Of a stretch of DNA of 64,000 bases, positions 43,100-52,036 are shown in pieces. Source of the DNA: UBA1402 sp964575345 (lineage in GTDB: Bacteria; Bacteroidota; Bacteroidia; Bacteroidales; UBA1402); NCBI GenBank assembly GCA_964575345.1, contig CAZNQD010000003.1:15525-79524 (forward strand). Direction: 5' to 3'. Within the stretch, counting starts at the first letter, position 1. Each line of letters begins with the position of its first letter. A program made the translations under genes and the position numbers. The notes below the pieces were generated by a model. That model saw only the letters and a program-made list of their open reading frames with translations, was not told the origin of the DNA and did not search any database.

Positions 43100-46000
43100 T
43101 TAATACCCGAACAAGCTTTCCAACTCTAATTTAGTTACCGGTCCATACTGAGCTAAACGATTGAAATCCACTTCTTTTTCATCACCTAACACGCAATAGC
43201 TGTAAGAGCGGTTTTTGATCCATTGTTGCTGGAAGCTTTTCAGATCTTCCAGATTCAAATTGGTCAGACTTTCATATAAATATTTACGGGAATCTTCTTC
43301 TAATCCGTAATCAAGGGCATCCAGGTAAGTCCAGAGAATATTGGAACGTAAAATCCGTTCGGTGCGCAGTCTGGAGAAAAGGCCATCTTTGGCAAGTTTG
43401 AAGGCGGCTTCCGACTCGGGCATGTCTTCGATTATTTGATAGAAGGCTTGCAAAGCATCGTCCATTTTGTCGGTTTGCGTTGCAATGACGCTAACCATGG
43501 AATAGGGACGTCCGGCCCTGGACGGAGTCACATAAGCAGCGGCGGCCGAATAGGCCAAACCTCTGGCTTCGCGCATTTCCTGAAATACTATGGAGTTCAT
43601 GCTTCCGCCAAAATAATCATTATACAAAGTAGTCAATGGTTCTTTTTGCAGATCAAATACTTCCCCATTATTGGAATACATTGACAAATAAAGCTGCTTG
43701 GCATTGTATTGGGCGAATAAGACCTGATTGTTCTCTGTCAATAAATAGGGGAATTCTTTTGGGGCCGGTAATTCAAGCAATGTCTCCGGCACCCGGTGTT
43801 TTTCTTTTAATACGCTTGTCAATTGTTCTTTTGAATCCGGGCCGTAATACAATACTTTATGACTGTATGATGTCAGTTTATTCAAAACCTCGATTAATGC
43901 TTCGGGTTTAAGATTTAAAAGTTCCTGATCACTTAAGACATTCGTGGCCGGGGAGCTTGGCCCGTAAACAGCGTAATTGCGCAACATGCTGAAAATACGG
44001 CTTTGGCTCAATTTGGCATTGGCCCTGTCTTTGAGAATATCCTGTATCATATTGTCAAAAGCCTGTTGATTCACCTGGACATCAGCCAATAAAGTTTCCA
44101 GTAAATTTAAAGCTTCCGGCATATTTTCTCCCAGACCCGTCAGTCGAATCTGCGCTTTTTCGGAACCGGCAGACAAATTGTAAGAACAAGCCATTTTGTA
44201 GAACTCACTTTTAATTTGTTCCGCAGTCAATTCAGAAGTGCCCAAATAATTCAAATAAGAAAAAGCCAGACTCAATAAATTGTCGGTATTGGTACCCATA
44301 TCAAACCAATATGTCAATTCAAAAAGATCATCGGTTTGATTTTGAATGTATAATACAGGAATGTCGGCTTGTGCCGGAAAACGCGAAAAATCTTTTTTGA
44401 AATCCAAAAAGACAGGTTGTATGGGTTTTACCATCGCCTGTTGAATTTCTTTCAGGAAAGTACTGGCGGTATCGCGGTTAGTCAGAATGGGAGTGATTTC
44501 GGGTTTTGCAATCTTTTTTTCGTTGGGATCAGTTCCCTGACGTTTGTAGACCAAAGCATAGCCCTCGTTGAACCATTTATTGGCGAAAGCCACCACATCT
44601 TCTTTGCCGATCTTGCTCAGATCATCCATCCGCATAACTTCGTCCGCCCAATCCACCTCATTAATAAAGGCTCTTACATACATATCAGCGCGGCCGTTAT
44701 TGCTTTGCATTTCTCTGATTCTGCTCAGCTTTAAATTATTTATACTGGCCTCGAGCAAAAAATCATCGAAGTCACCGGCTTTTAATTTAGCTATTTCTTC
44801 CAATAACAAGTCCTTGACTTCTTCGAGGCTCTGGCCTTCTTTGGGCCTGCCCTGCATGATATAAGCGCTGTAATCGGCCATCTCATATGCCCCCGAAAAG
44901 GCGTTCAGCACTTTTTGCTGCTGGAGAAGGTCCAAATCGATTAAACCGGCTTTGCCGTTGTTTAAAATCATATCTGTCAGGGTAAGCAAATTGAACTCTT
45001 CACTGCCAATTCCAACACAGCTCCAGCCCAAGGTGATGTTTTCGGCGTCGTTACCATAGACTTCACAAACCACCGGTTCTGTTAATGCTTTAGCTTCTTT
45101 AAATTCCAGTTCGGGTATCGAAGCGGCAGGCTTCATCTCTCCAAAATACTTTTTGATCACCTGTATCATTTCCTTGGGATTGAAATCACCCGAGAGGCAA
45201 ATGGCCATGTTATTAGGCACATAATAAGTGTTGTAATAATTCTTGATGTTGGTGATGGAGGGATTTTTCAAGTGCTCCTGGGTACCGAGCACCGTTTGGG
45301 TGCCATAAGGATGATGCGGGAAAAGTATGGCCAGTATCCTCTCGTACACTTTACGAAAATCGTTGGTCAGGGACATGTTTTTTTCTTCGTAAACAGTTTC
45401 CAGCTCCGTATGAAAACCACGAATTACGTTGTTTTGAAAACGGTCTGCCTGAATTTTTGCCCAATTCTCAATTTGATTTGAAGGAATATCCTCGGTATAA
45501 ACGGTCATATCAAAACCAGTGTAAGCATTGGTCCCCGAAGCGCCAATGGCTGTCATGAGTTTATCATACTCGTTGGGAATAAAAAACCTGGAGGCTTCGA
45601 AAGAAAGACTGTCAATTAATCTGTAAATAGCCTTGCGCTCTGCTTCGTCTGTCTTGGACCTGTACTCTTCGAACAGAGCTTCAATCTGGTCAAGCATCGG
45701 TTTTTCCTGGTCGTAGTTCATTGTCCCGAACTGCTTGCTTCCTTTGAACATAAGGTGTTCAAAATAGTGAGCCAAACCTGTGGTTTCGGCAGGATCGTTC
45801 TTTGCTCCAACTTTGACGGCAACATAAGTCTGTATGCGGGGTTCGTCTTTATTTACGGTCATATACACTTTAAGACCATTGTCCAGCGTGTATATTCTGG
45901 TATTCATGGGATCTCCGGGTACACGTTCATAGCCCTGATTGCATGCGTTGAAAAGCAACATTAACAGGCTGATCAGGCTTAAAAATTTAATTGTTTTCAT
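43100..46000 (-). CDS. M16 (insulinase-family) zinc protease, two-domain lipoprotein
   Basis: 966 residues from MKTIKFLSLISLLML at 46000; the -7 box at 46037-46044 excludes the longer frame. Lipobox FNAC with Cys20. The inverted zinc motif HYFEH is at 78-82 and the downstream ELETVYEEKNMS supplies the third ligand. The second half repeats the fold without a zinc site, as in pitrilysin-type enzymes. It degrades peptides, probably in the periplasm. The GIN lipoprotein follows. Confidence 0.93.
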   Translation of the reverse strand: MKTIKFLSLISLLMLLFNACNQGYERVPGDPMNTRIYTLDNGLKVYMTVNKDEPRIQTYVAVKVGAKNDPAETTGLAHYFEHLMFKGSKQFGTMNYDQEKPMLDQIEALFEEYRSKTDEAERKAIYRLIDSLSFEASRFFIPNEYDKLMTAIGASGTNAYTGFDMTVYTEDIPSNQIENWAKIQADRFQNNVIRGFHTELETVYEEKNMSLTNDFRKVYERILAILFPHHPYGTQTVLGTQEHLKNPSITNIKNYYNTYYVPNNMAICLSGDFNPKEMIQVIKKYFGEMKPAASIPELEFKEAKALTEPVVCEVYGNDAENITLGWSCVGIGSEEFNLLTLTDMILNNGKAGLIDLDLLQQQKVLNAFSGAYEMADYSAYIMQGRPKEGQSLEEVKDLLLEEIAKLKAGDFDDFLLEASINNLKLSRIREMQSNNGRADMYVRAFINEVDWADEVMRMDDLSKIGKEDVVAFANKWFNEGYALVYKRQGTDPNEKKIAKPEITPILTNRDTASTFLKEIQQAMVKPIQPVFLDFKKDFSRFPAQADIPVLYIQNQTDDLFELTYWFDMGTNTDNLLSLAFSYLNYLGTSELTAEQIKSEFYKMACSYNLSAGSEKAQIRLTGLGENMPEALNLLETLLADVQVNQQAFDNMIQDILKDRANAKLSQSRIFSMLRNYAVYGPSSPATNVLSDQELLNLKPEALIEVLNKLTSYSHKVLYYGPDSKEQLTSVLKEKHRVPETLLELPAPKEFPYLLTENNQVLFAQYNAKQLYLSMYSNNGEVFDLQKEPLTTLYNDYFGGSMNSIVFQEMREARGLAYSAAAAYVTPSRAGRPYSMVSVIATQTDKMDDALQAFYQIIEDMPESEAAFKLAKDGLFSRLRTERILRSNILWTYLDALDYGLEEDSRKYLYESLTNLNLEDLKSFQQQWIKNRSYSYCVLGDEKEVDFNRLAQYGPVTKLELESLFGY

Positions 46001-46036
46001 AAGGACAGGTTTTATGGATATTAGCTTATATTGTGA

Positions 46037-46044
46037 CAAAAGTA
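46037..46044 (-). promoter_or_regulatory. -7 box of the M16 protease
   Basis: TACTTTTG on the minus strand, exact match, 37 bases before ATG 46000. It overlaps the longest-frame start (46039) and so rules it out. Confidence 0.6.
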
Positions 46045-46057
46045 ATGTTTTTTTTCG

Positions 46058-46065
46058 TTCCTTTG
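46058..46065 (+). promoter_or_regulatory. imperfect -7 box of the DEAD-box helicase
   Basis: TTCCTTTG differs from TAnnTTTG only at position 2, 27 bases before the helicase ATG, back to back with the M16 promoter. Moderate support. Confidence 0.35.
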
Positions 46066-46091
46066 CATAGATTACTTAATTCTTTGGTTGA

Positions 46092-47375
46092 ATGAAATTT
46101 GAAGAACTCGATTTAGAGGAAGAAGTCCTGGACGGACTCTGGGCAATGAATTTTCGGGATTGCACCCCGGTACAGGAAATGGCTATACCTATTTTGCTCG
46201 AAGGCAATGATTTAATTGGTTGCGCTCAGACCGGTACAGGCAAAACAGCCGCCTATCTTCTGCCGATTCTCAATAATCTTGTATTGGACAAATACTCACA
46301 AAATGCCATCCGTGCTGTGATTATGGTTCCTACCCGAGAACTGGCCCAGCAAATAGATCAGCAGGTGGAAGGTTTTGCTTATTATTTACCGGTATCATCC
46401 ATCGCTGTTTACGGTGGAAACGACGGCATGGTGTGGGAACAGCAGAAAAAAAGCCTGAATATGGGCGTCGACATCGTTATTGCCACACCGGGACGCTTAC
46501 TTTCATATATAAAATTGGGGCTTATCGACTTGAGTCTGGTCAAGTATTTTATTCTCGACGAAGCCGACCGCATGCTGGATATGGGATTCATCGACGACAT
46601 AATGCTTATTATCAAAGAATTACCTCTTAGGCGGCAAACTATGTTGTTTTCGGCAACCATGCCTTCAAAAATCAGGGAACTGGCAAAGAAAATAATGCGT
46701 CAGCCCAAAGAAATAAGGCTGGCCGTTTCCAAACCCAACGAAAACATCGATCAATCGGCCTACATTTGCTATGAACAACAAAAACCCGAACTGGTTGATA
46801 TCTTGTTTGGCTCTATGCAGGCAGGCGAAAAAATACTCCTCTTTGCCTCCTCCAAAATCAAAGTTAAAGAGGTCTGCCGCATTCTGAAACGGCTTAATCT
46901 CTCAGTAATAGAAATGCATTCCGATTTGGAGCAAGCCGAAAGAGAAAAGGTGATGCACAGCTTTAAATCCGGCAAAGTTCAAATTCTGGTGGCTACCGAT
47001 ATTGTTTCCAGAGGTATAGATATTGATGATATTGCCCTGGTTATCAACTACGATGTTCCTCACGACCCCGAAGACTACGTTCACCGCATCGGACGTACCG
47101 CCCGCGCAGGCGAAAAAGGCAGAGCCATCACCTTTGTTTCTGAACAGGACCAATACGATTTCCTGCAAATTGAACGCTTTCTGGAAAAAGAAGTAGTAAA
47201 AAACGCACTTCCAGAAAAATTAGGCGAAGGGCCTCTCTATCAGCCCCAAAAACCTGGACGCAGCCGATTTGGTAATAAACCGGGTTCAGGAAGCAGAAAA
47301 CCCATGGCACAGGGCGGGAACAAAAAAAGCGGGCCCCGAAAACCTTTCAAAGGTGGAGCCCGCTCTAACGGATAA
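46092..47375 (+). CDS. DEAD-box ATP-dependent RNA helicase
   Basis: 427 residues. Q motif around 21-28 (FRDCTPVQ), Walker A AQTGTGKT (45-52), PTRELAQQ, TPGRLLSY, DEAD (FILDEADRMLDMGF), SAT and HRIGRTARAG are all intact. The C-terminal tail (about 385-427) is basic and Gly/Lys-rich, as in RNA-binding RhlE/CsdA-like helicases. It unwinds RNA in the cytoplasm. Paralogue name is not determinable. Confidence 0.94.
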   Translation: MKFEELDLEEEVLDGLWAMNFRDCTPVQEMAIPILLEGNDLIGCAQTGTGKTAAYLLPILNNLVLDKYSQNAIRAVIMVPTRELAQQIDQQVEGFAYYLPVSSIAVYGGNDGMVWEQQKKSLNMGVDIVIATPGRLLSYIKLGLIDLSLVKYFILDEADRMLDMGFIDDIMLIIKELPLRRQTMLFSATMPSKIRELAKKIMRQPKEIRLAVSKPNENIDQSAYICYEQQKPELVDILFGSMQAGEKILLFASSKIKVKEVCRILKRLNLSVIEMHSDLEQAEREKVMHSFKSGKVQILVATDIVSRGIDIDDIALVINYDVPHDPEDYVHRIGRTARAGEKGRAITFVSEQDQYDFLQIERFLEKEVVKNALPEKLGEGPLYQPQKPGRSRFGNKPGSGSRKPMAQGGNKKSGPRKPFKGGARSNG

Positions 47376-47385
47376 TGCCTTTCGC

Positions 47386-47631
47386 TTAGTTTTCTTCCTC
47401 GTTGAAAGCTTCCGGAATCTGATTCAACAGCGAGGAGGCTTTTTCAAAATCTTCTTCCATCACGTGCAATAACACCGTAGAGCTGGCCGAAAAAAAGCCG
47501 GGTGTGAACACACTGTTTTCGTTGCTCAAAAAACAGGGAATCCCGTTGGCCTCCAGCATGCTCTTGACAATATTGGCTTCGGTAGAAGTATTAAACTCCT
47601 TTAGTACTACCGTTTTTTGCTGATCTTTCAT
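47386..47631 (-). CDS. DUF2007-like small protein
   Basis: 81 residues. The pattern LKEFNTSTEANIVKSMLEANGIPCFLSNEN, followed by VLLHVMEEDFEKASSLLNQI, is the DUF2007 signal-transducing protein fold. No partner is identified. It lies between the helicase and pnp, 19 bases after pnp on the same strand, and could be co-transcribed with it. Confidence 0.8.
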   Translation of the reverse strand: MKDQQKTVVLKEFNTSTEANIVKSMLEANGIPCFLSNENSVFTPGFFSASSTVLLHVMEEDFEKASSLLNQIPEAFNEEEN

Positions 47632-47650
47632 AATTCAGAAATTAAGAAAC

Positions 47651-49891
47651 TTAGTTGTCGCGATTTGAGTCCGGACGATGACGGCCATCCCTGCCTTTAC
47701 CGGCATGATCGCCTCCATGGCGGTTTTCGGGCCTGGGGCGACGTTCTCTTTCGGGACGTTCTTCGTATCCTTCGGGCTTTTCGAGCAATACTTTGTGAGA
47801 TAATTTGAATTTTCCGGTTTTGGGATCTACATCAAGCAACTTCACATCAATCTCGTCCCCTTCGTGCAGACCGGCTTCTTCAACCGTTTCCAGGCGTTTC
47901 CAGGCGATCTCGGAAATATGCAGCAATCCGTCTTTACCGGGCATAAATTCAACAAAGGCCCCATAGGGCATAATGGAGCGGACTTTGCCCCGATAGATTT
48001 CTCCGGGTTCCGGCACAGCCACAATGCTTCTGATTTTCATTAAAGCAGCTTCAATGCTGGCCTTGTTGGTGGCCGCTATTTCTATTCTACCTTGACCATC
48101 AAGCTCTTCGATAGTAATAATGGCTCCGGTTTCTTCCTGCATTCCCTGAATAATCTTTCCGCCCGGGCCAATGACGGCACCGATGAATTCTTTGGGTATC
48201 CACATAAGTTCAATGCGGGGTGCATTGGGTTTGAGTTCGGGACGGGGAGCAGGCAAAGTCTCAACAATTTTGTTCAGAATATGCATGCGGCCTTCACGAG
48301 CCTGCATCAAAGCTTTTTCCAAAATTTCGTAGGGCAAACCGTCCACCTTAATATCCATCTGGGTAGCCGTAATGCCGTCTTTGGTTCCGGTTACCTTAAA
48401 GTCCATATCTCCGAGATGATCTTCGTCGCCAAGAATATCTGATAAAATGGCGAATTTTTTATTGTCGGTTATAAGTCCCATGGCTATACCCGAAACCGGT
48501 TTTTTGATGGGAACACCTGCGTCCATTAAGGCCAGGGTGCCTGCACATACTGTTGCCATAGAAGAAGAACCGTTAGATTCCAAAATATCGGAAACCACAC
48601 GAATCACATAAGGATATTCTTCGGGCAACATTTTTTTCAAAGCGCGATGGGCTAAATTGCCGTGTCCTACTTCGCGGCGTCCTACACCACGGCTGGCACG
48701 TGCTTCGCCTGTTGAAAAGGGAGGAAAGTTGTAATGCAACAGAAATCTTTCGGTACTTTGGTTCAGAGCATCGTCCACAATTTTTTCGTCCAGTTTGGTT
48801 CCCAGAGTAACCGAAGTGAGTGACTGTGTTTCGCCGCGGGTAAAAATAGCCGAACCATGGCAGCCGGGTAAATAATCCACCTCCGACCAAATGGGACGAA
48901 TCTCGGTAGTTGTTCTGCCGTCAAGGCGTTTGCCTTCGTCAAGAATGCTGCGACGCATGGCTTCTTTTTCAACTTCGTGATAATAACGGGTAATCATTTC
49001 GGCTTTTGCCTGAGCCGTTTCTTCGTCCAGAGCGGCTACATATTCTTCGCATATTGCTTTGAAGTTGGCTTCTCTCTGATGCTTGTCGGGATTGGCCGAA
49101 GTGGCTTCAGCGTAAGCCTTGGCATAGGTCTTATCCCAAATGTCCTTGCGCAGTTCTTCGTCCTTTTCTTCGTGACAATACTCGCGTTTGACAGTTTTAC
49201 CTGCCATTTCGGCCAATTCAAGCTGGGCACGGCATTGAATTTTGATGGCCTCGTGTGCAATCTTGAGCGCTTCGAGCAAATCATTTTCCTGCACTTCGCT
49301 CATTTCACCTTCAACCATCATTATATTTTCCATGGTGGCACCCACCATGATATCTATATCGGCCTTTTTCAATTCGGCCGAGGTAGGATTCAATTTATAC
49401 TGCCCGTCAATACGAGCTATGCGGACTTCTGAAATGGGGCCGTTAAAAGGAATATCCGAAACTGCGAGAGCAGCCGAGGCGGCCAGTCCGGCCAAAGCGT
49501 CGGGCATATCTCCGTTGCCGTCGTTATCGGCCGAAAAAAGAATCACGTTAACAATGGTGTTGGCGTGAAAATCGGCAGGGAACAAGGGGCGTAAAGCGCG
49601 ATCGACCAGACGTGAGGTTAAAATTTCAGAGTCCGAGGCACGTCCCTCTCTTTTAATAAACCCCCCGGGGAAACGTCCCGAAGAGGCGAATTTTTCTTTG
49701 TACTCAACCTGTAAAGGCATAAAATCGGTTCCGGGAAGTGCTTCTTTGTCTGCGCAAACAGTGGCCAGCAATACAATATTGTTCATCCGTACCACTACAG
49801 AGCCGTCTGCCTGTTTGGCCAATTTTCCGGTTTCAATGGTAATGGTCCTTCCATCACCCAATTCAATTGTTTTGACAATCGGTGTCATCAT
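47651..49891 (-). CDS. pnp: polyribonucleotide nucleotidyltransferase (PNPase)
   Basis: 746 residues (ATG 49891; ATG 49888 next to it). Two RNase PH core domains (about 1-220 and 325-545; FASSGRFPGGFIKREGR, GRREVGHGNLAHRALK), a KH domain (about 560-620; GPGGKIIQGMQEETGA) and an S1 domain (about 625-700; YRGKVRSIMPYGAFVEF). The Arg/Gly-rich tail (about 705-746) is unusual. It degrades RNA 3' to 5' by phosphorolysis. The leader has a hairpin (see site), and the -7 box at 49957 is strong. Confidence 0.96.
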   Translation of the reverse strand: MMTPIVKTIELGDGRTITIETGKLAKQADGSVVVRMNNIVLLATVCADKEALPGTDFMPLQVEYKEKFASSGRFPGGFIKREGRASDSEILTSRLVDRALRPLFPADFHANTIVNVILFSADNDGNGDMPDALAGLAASAALAVSDIPFNGPISEVRIARIDGQYKLNPTSAELKKADIDIMVGATMENIMMVEGEMSEVQENDLLEALKIAHEAIKIQCRAQLELAEMAGKTVKREYCHEEKDEELRKDIWDKTYAKAYAEATSANPDKHQREANFKAICEEYVAALDEETAQAKAEMITRYYHEVEKEAMRRSILDEGKRLDGRTTTEIRPIWSEVDYLPGCHGSAIFTRGETQSLTSVTLGTKLDEKIVDDALNQSTERFLLHYNFPPFSTGEARASRGVGRREVGHGNLAHRALKKMLPEEYPYVIRVVSDILESNGSSSMATVCAGTLALMDAGVPIKKPVSGIAMGLITDNKKFAILSDILGDEDHLGDMDFKVTGTKDGITATQMDIKVDGLPYEILEKALMQAREGRMHILNKIVETLPAPRPELKPNAPRIELMWIPKEFIGAVIGPGGKIIQGMQEETGAIITIEELDGQGRIEIAATNKASIEAALMKIRSIVAVPEPGEIYRGKVRSIMPYGAFVEFMPGKDGLLHISEIAWKRLETVEEAGLHEGDEIDVKLLDVDPKTGKFKLSHKVLLEKPEGYEERPERERRPRPENRHGGDHAGKGRDGRHRPDSNRDN

Positions 49892-49914
49892 AAAAAATTT
49901 GTTTAAATTGTCTC

Positions 49915-49935
49915 AATGGGCCTTCATCGCCCATT
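49915..49935 (-). promoter_or_regulatory. hairpin in the pnp leader
   Basis: AATGGGC (49915-49921) and GCCCATT (49929-49935) form a perfect 7-bp stem with a 7-base loop, between the -7 box and ATG in the expected pnp leader. E. coli pnp is autoregulated through a leader hairpin; a similar role here is only suggested. Confidence 0.45.
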
Positions 49936-49956
49936 ATAATCACTATAAAAATCGTG

Positions 49957-49964
49957 CAAATGTA
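49957..49964 (-). promoter_or_regulatory. -7 box of pnp
   Basis: TACATTTG on the minus strand, exact match, giving a leader of roughly 60 bases. It is divergent from the NSS transporter box 15 bases away. Confidence 0.6.
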
Positions 49965-49978
49965 CGGAAAAATTTCAC

Positions 49979-49986
49979 TATTTTTG
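49979..49986 (+). promoter_or_regulatory. -7 box of the NSS transporter operon
   Basis: TATTTTTG, exact match, 84 bases before the transporter ATG. No -33 TTG was found. Confidence 0.5.
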
Positions 49987-50069
49987 TCGTTTTATCATAA
50001 TTAATTCTCAATGAATCAGTTCTGAGTTTTTGTATACCGGTTTATGACTGTTCAAAGGGTGTAAGCATT

Positions 50070-51902
50070 ATGGATAAAATACACGCAAAAGAAACCTGGG
50101 GCACCCGAATAGGATTAATCCTTGCTATGGCAGGAAATGCCGTTGGACTGGGCAATTTTTTGCGTTTTCCGATTCAGGCCATACAAAACGGTGGCGGGGC
50201 CTTCATTATTCCTTATCTTGTTTCGTTTATACTGCTGGGTATTCCTTTGATATTGGTGGAGTGGAGTACCGGCAGGTATGCGGGTCTAAGGGGACATCAT
50301 TCCTCTCCCTTTGTGCTTCAGAGCTTCGATAAGCGACCCTATTGGAAATACATCGGAGTCATCGGGATTTTTTCCAACATTGTGATTGCTTCGTATTATT
50401 GTTACATCGAAAGCTGGACAATCTCCTATGTATACCACTCCATGATACGCACCTTCGAGGGAATGACCGAAATCCAGGTTTCGGACTTCTTTGATAATTA
50501 CCTTAAAATAAGCACCTCAACTACAGGAATCCCCTATGAATCGATTCTTTTTTATCTTCTTTGCTTAGGCATCAATGTATGGATACTGAGCCAGACACTT
50601 CGTAAAGGCATCGAAAGAGCAGCCAGATTTTTCATGCCCCTGTTGGTGATATTCGGTCTTTTTTTGGTGATCAGAATAGTCAGTATCAAAGCCGGTGAAC
50701 AGGGAGCCATTTACGATGGCTGGGTAGGCCTGGAGTTTTTATGGACACCTGACCTTAACTCCTTATCCGATCCCAAAGTTTGGTTGTCGGCCGCCGGCCA
50801 GATTTTTTTCACCCTCTCTCTGGGTATGGGTTGCATACAATGCTATGCCTCCTACCTGAAAGAAAAGGATGATGTGGTACTCAACTCTATGACAGCAGGT
50901 TTTATGAACGAATTCATAGAAATTGTCATCGGCGGATCCATCATCATTCCCATTTCCATCGGCTATTTTGGCATAGACAAAGTGATGGATTTATGCCAGA
51001 TTGGAGGTTTTGGCCTGGGATTCCGTACGATGCCCTATTTGTTTGAACAATGGGGAGATGTCTTAGCCAGCCTGGCGGGGATAGCCTTTTTCGGTTTGCT
51101 GTTTGGGGCAGGAATTACTTCCACATTAGCCATGGGGGCGCCAATCGTAGGCTTTTTGAAAGATAATTTCGGCTGGCCGAGAAAGAAAGGAGCCCTTGCC
51201 TTCGGTGGCATTATCTTAGTGTTTGGAATTCCAACAGTGCTGTTTTTCTCCAAGGGAGTATTCGATGAATACGATTTTTGGGGAGGAACCATTGCCCTGG
51301 TGATTTACGCTACTGCCGAAATCATTTTGTTTTCCTGGATTGTTGGAGTAGACCGCGGCTGGAAGCTTATTCACCAGGGAGCCGACATACGCATGCCCGG
51401 GATTTTTAAGTTTGTACTCAGGTACATTACTCCCACCATGCTGATACTTATTCTGCTGGCTTCCGCACTAAAACCCAAAGACGACGATTGGGCCTTATTG
51501 AGCCTGAAAGGCTGGGAACTGGATAAAAACAGCATCATCGGGGAATTGCTCCACACAGGCATCGGCCCCAACAATACCTGGTTTGCCGGGGAATACTTTG
51601 CTGAGGATGCCGGCTTGGTACATAAAATTGCAGCAACAGAAAAGGGAACTACACTTGAAATTTTGTCAGCGAACACCATTAAAAGCTATCAGCTGTCGTG
51701 CCGACATCTGTTAATGGTTTCCGAAGGAGACAGAGTCACACCAGGAGATGTTCTTTATAAGGGAAAAACCATTAACACCGTCTTTTATATTGACTGCGCC
51801 AGAATCGGTCTGTTAATCTTGTTACTGTTACTTTGTTTTTTTGTATGGAAAGCCAACAAAAAGCCTCATAATTACTTTGATATAGAAGAACCAGACCTAT
51901 AA
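50070..51902 (+). CDS. NSS-family sodium-dependent transporter with lipoyl-like insert
   Basis: 610 residues, about 12 membrane helices. The N-terminal WGTRIGLILAMAGNAVGLGNFLRFP is the sodium/substrate-binding TM1 signature of neurotransmitter:sodium symporters. Before the last helix (about 577-598) a soluble part of about 95 residues (475-570) contains VSEGDRVTPGDVLYKG, like a biotinyl/lipoyl hammerhead turn, an odd extra domain. It probably imports amino acids with sodium; substrate unknown. Its stop overlaps the MetS-like ORF ATG (TAATG), so the two are coupled. Confidence 0.9.
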   Translation: MDKIHAKETWGTRIGLILAMAGNAVGLGNFLRFPIQAIQNGGGAFIIPYLVSFILLGIPLILVEWSTGRYAGLRGHHSSPFVLQSFDKRPYWKYIGVIGIFSNIVIASYYCYIESWTISYVYHSMIRTFEGMTEIQVSDFFDNYLKISTSTTGIPYESILFYLLCLGINVWILSQTLRKGIERAARFFMPLLVIFGLFLVIRIVSIKAGEQGAIYDGWVGLEFLWTPDLNSLSDPKVWLSAAGQIFFTLSLGMGCIQCYASYLKEKDDVVLNSMTAGFMNEFIEIVIGGSIIIPISIGYFGIDKVMDLCQIGGFGLGFRTMPYLFEQWGDVLASLAGIAFFGLLFGAGITSTLAMGAPIVGFLKDNFGWPRKKGALAFGGIILVFGIPTVLFFSKGVFDEYDFWGGTIALVIYATAEIILFSWIVGVDRGWKLIHQGADIRMPGIFKFVLRYITPTMLILILLASALKPKDDDWALLSLKGWELDKNSIIGELLHTGIGPNNTWFAGEYFAEDAGLVHKIAATEKGTTLEILSANTIKSYQLSCRHLLMVSEGDRVTPGDVLYKGKTINTVFYIDCARIGLLILLLLLCFFVWKANKKPHNYFDIEEPDL

Positions 51903-52036
51903 TGAACAGTACCGCTTTGTTAATAATGCTGAGTGTGCAGATTGTTGTCAGTCTGTTCCTTATATATTTTTTGTATCGGATATTTAAATCCCGGGGCAAT
52001 AAATCTAAACAGAATCACTCCCAAAATAATGCATAA
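51902..52036 (+). CDS. MetS-like small subunit of the NSS transporter
   Basis: 44 residues (MNSTALLIMLSVQIVV...NNA). One predicted membrane helix (about 5-27) and a basic, Asn/Lys-rich tail. The ATG overlaps the NSS stop by one base (TAATG), the layout known for MetPS, where the small subunit MetS is needed by the MetP importer. Its last 32 bases run tail-to-tail over the LytTR gene. Small size keeps the certainty limited, but the coupling argues strongly for a real gene. Confidence 0.7.
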   Translation: MNSTALLIMLSVQIVVSLFLIYFLYRIFKSRGNKSKQNHSQNNA

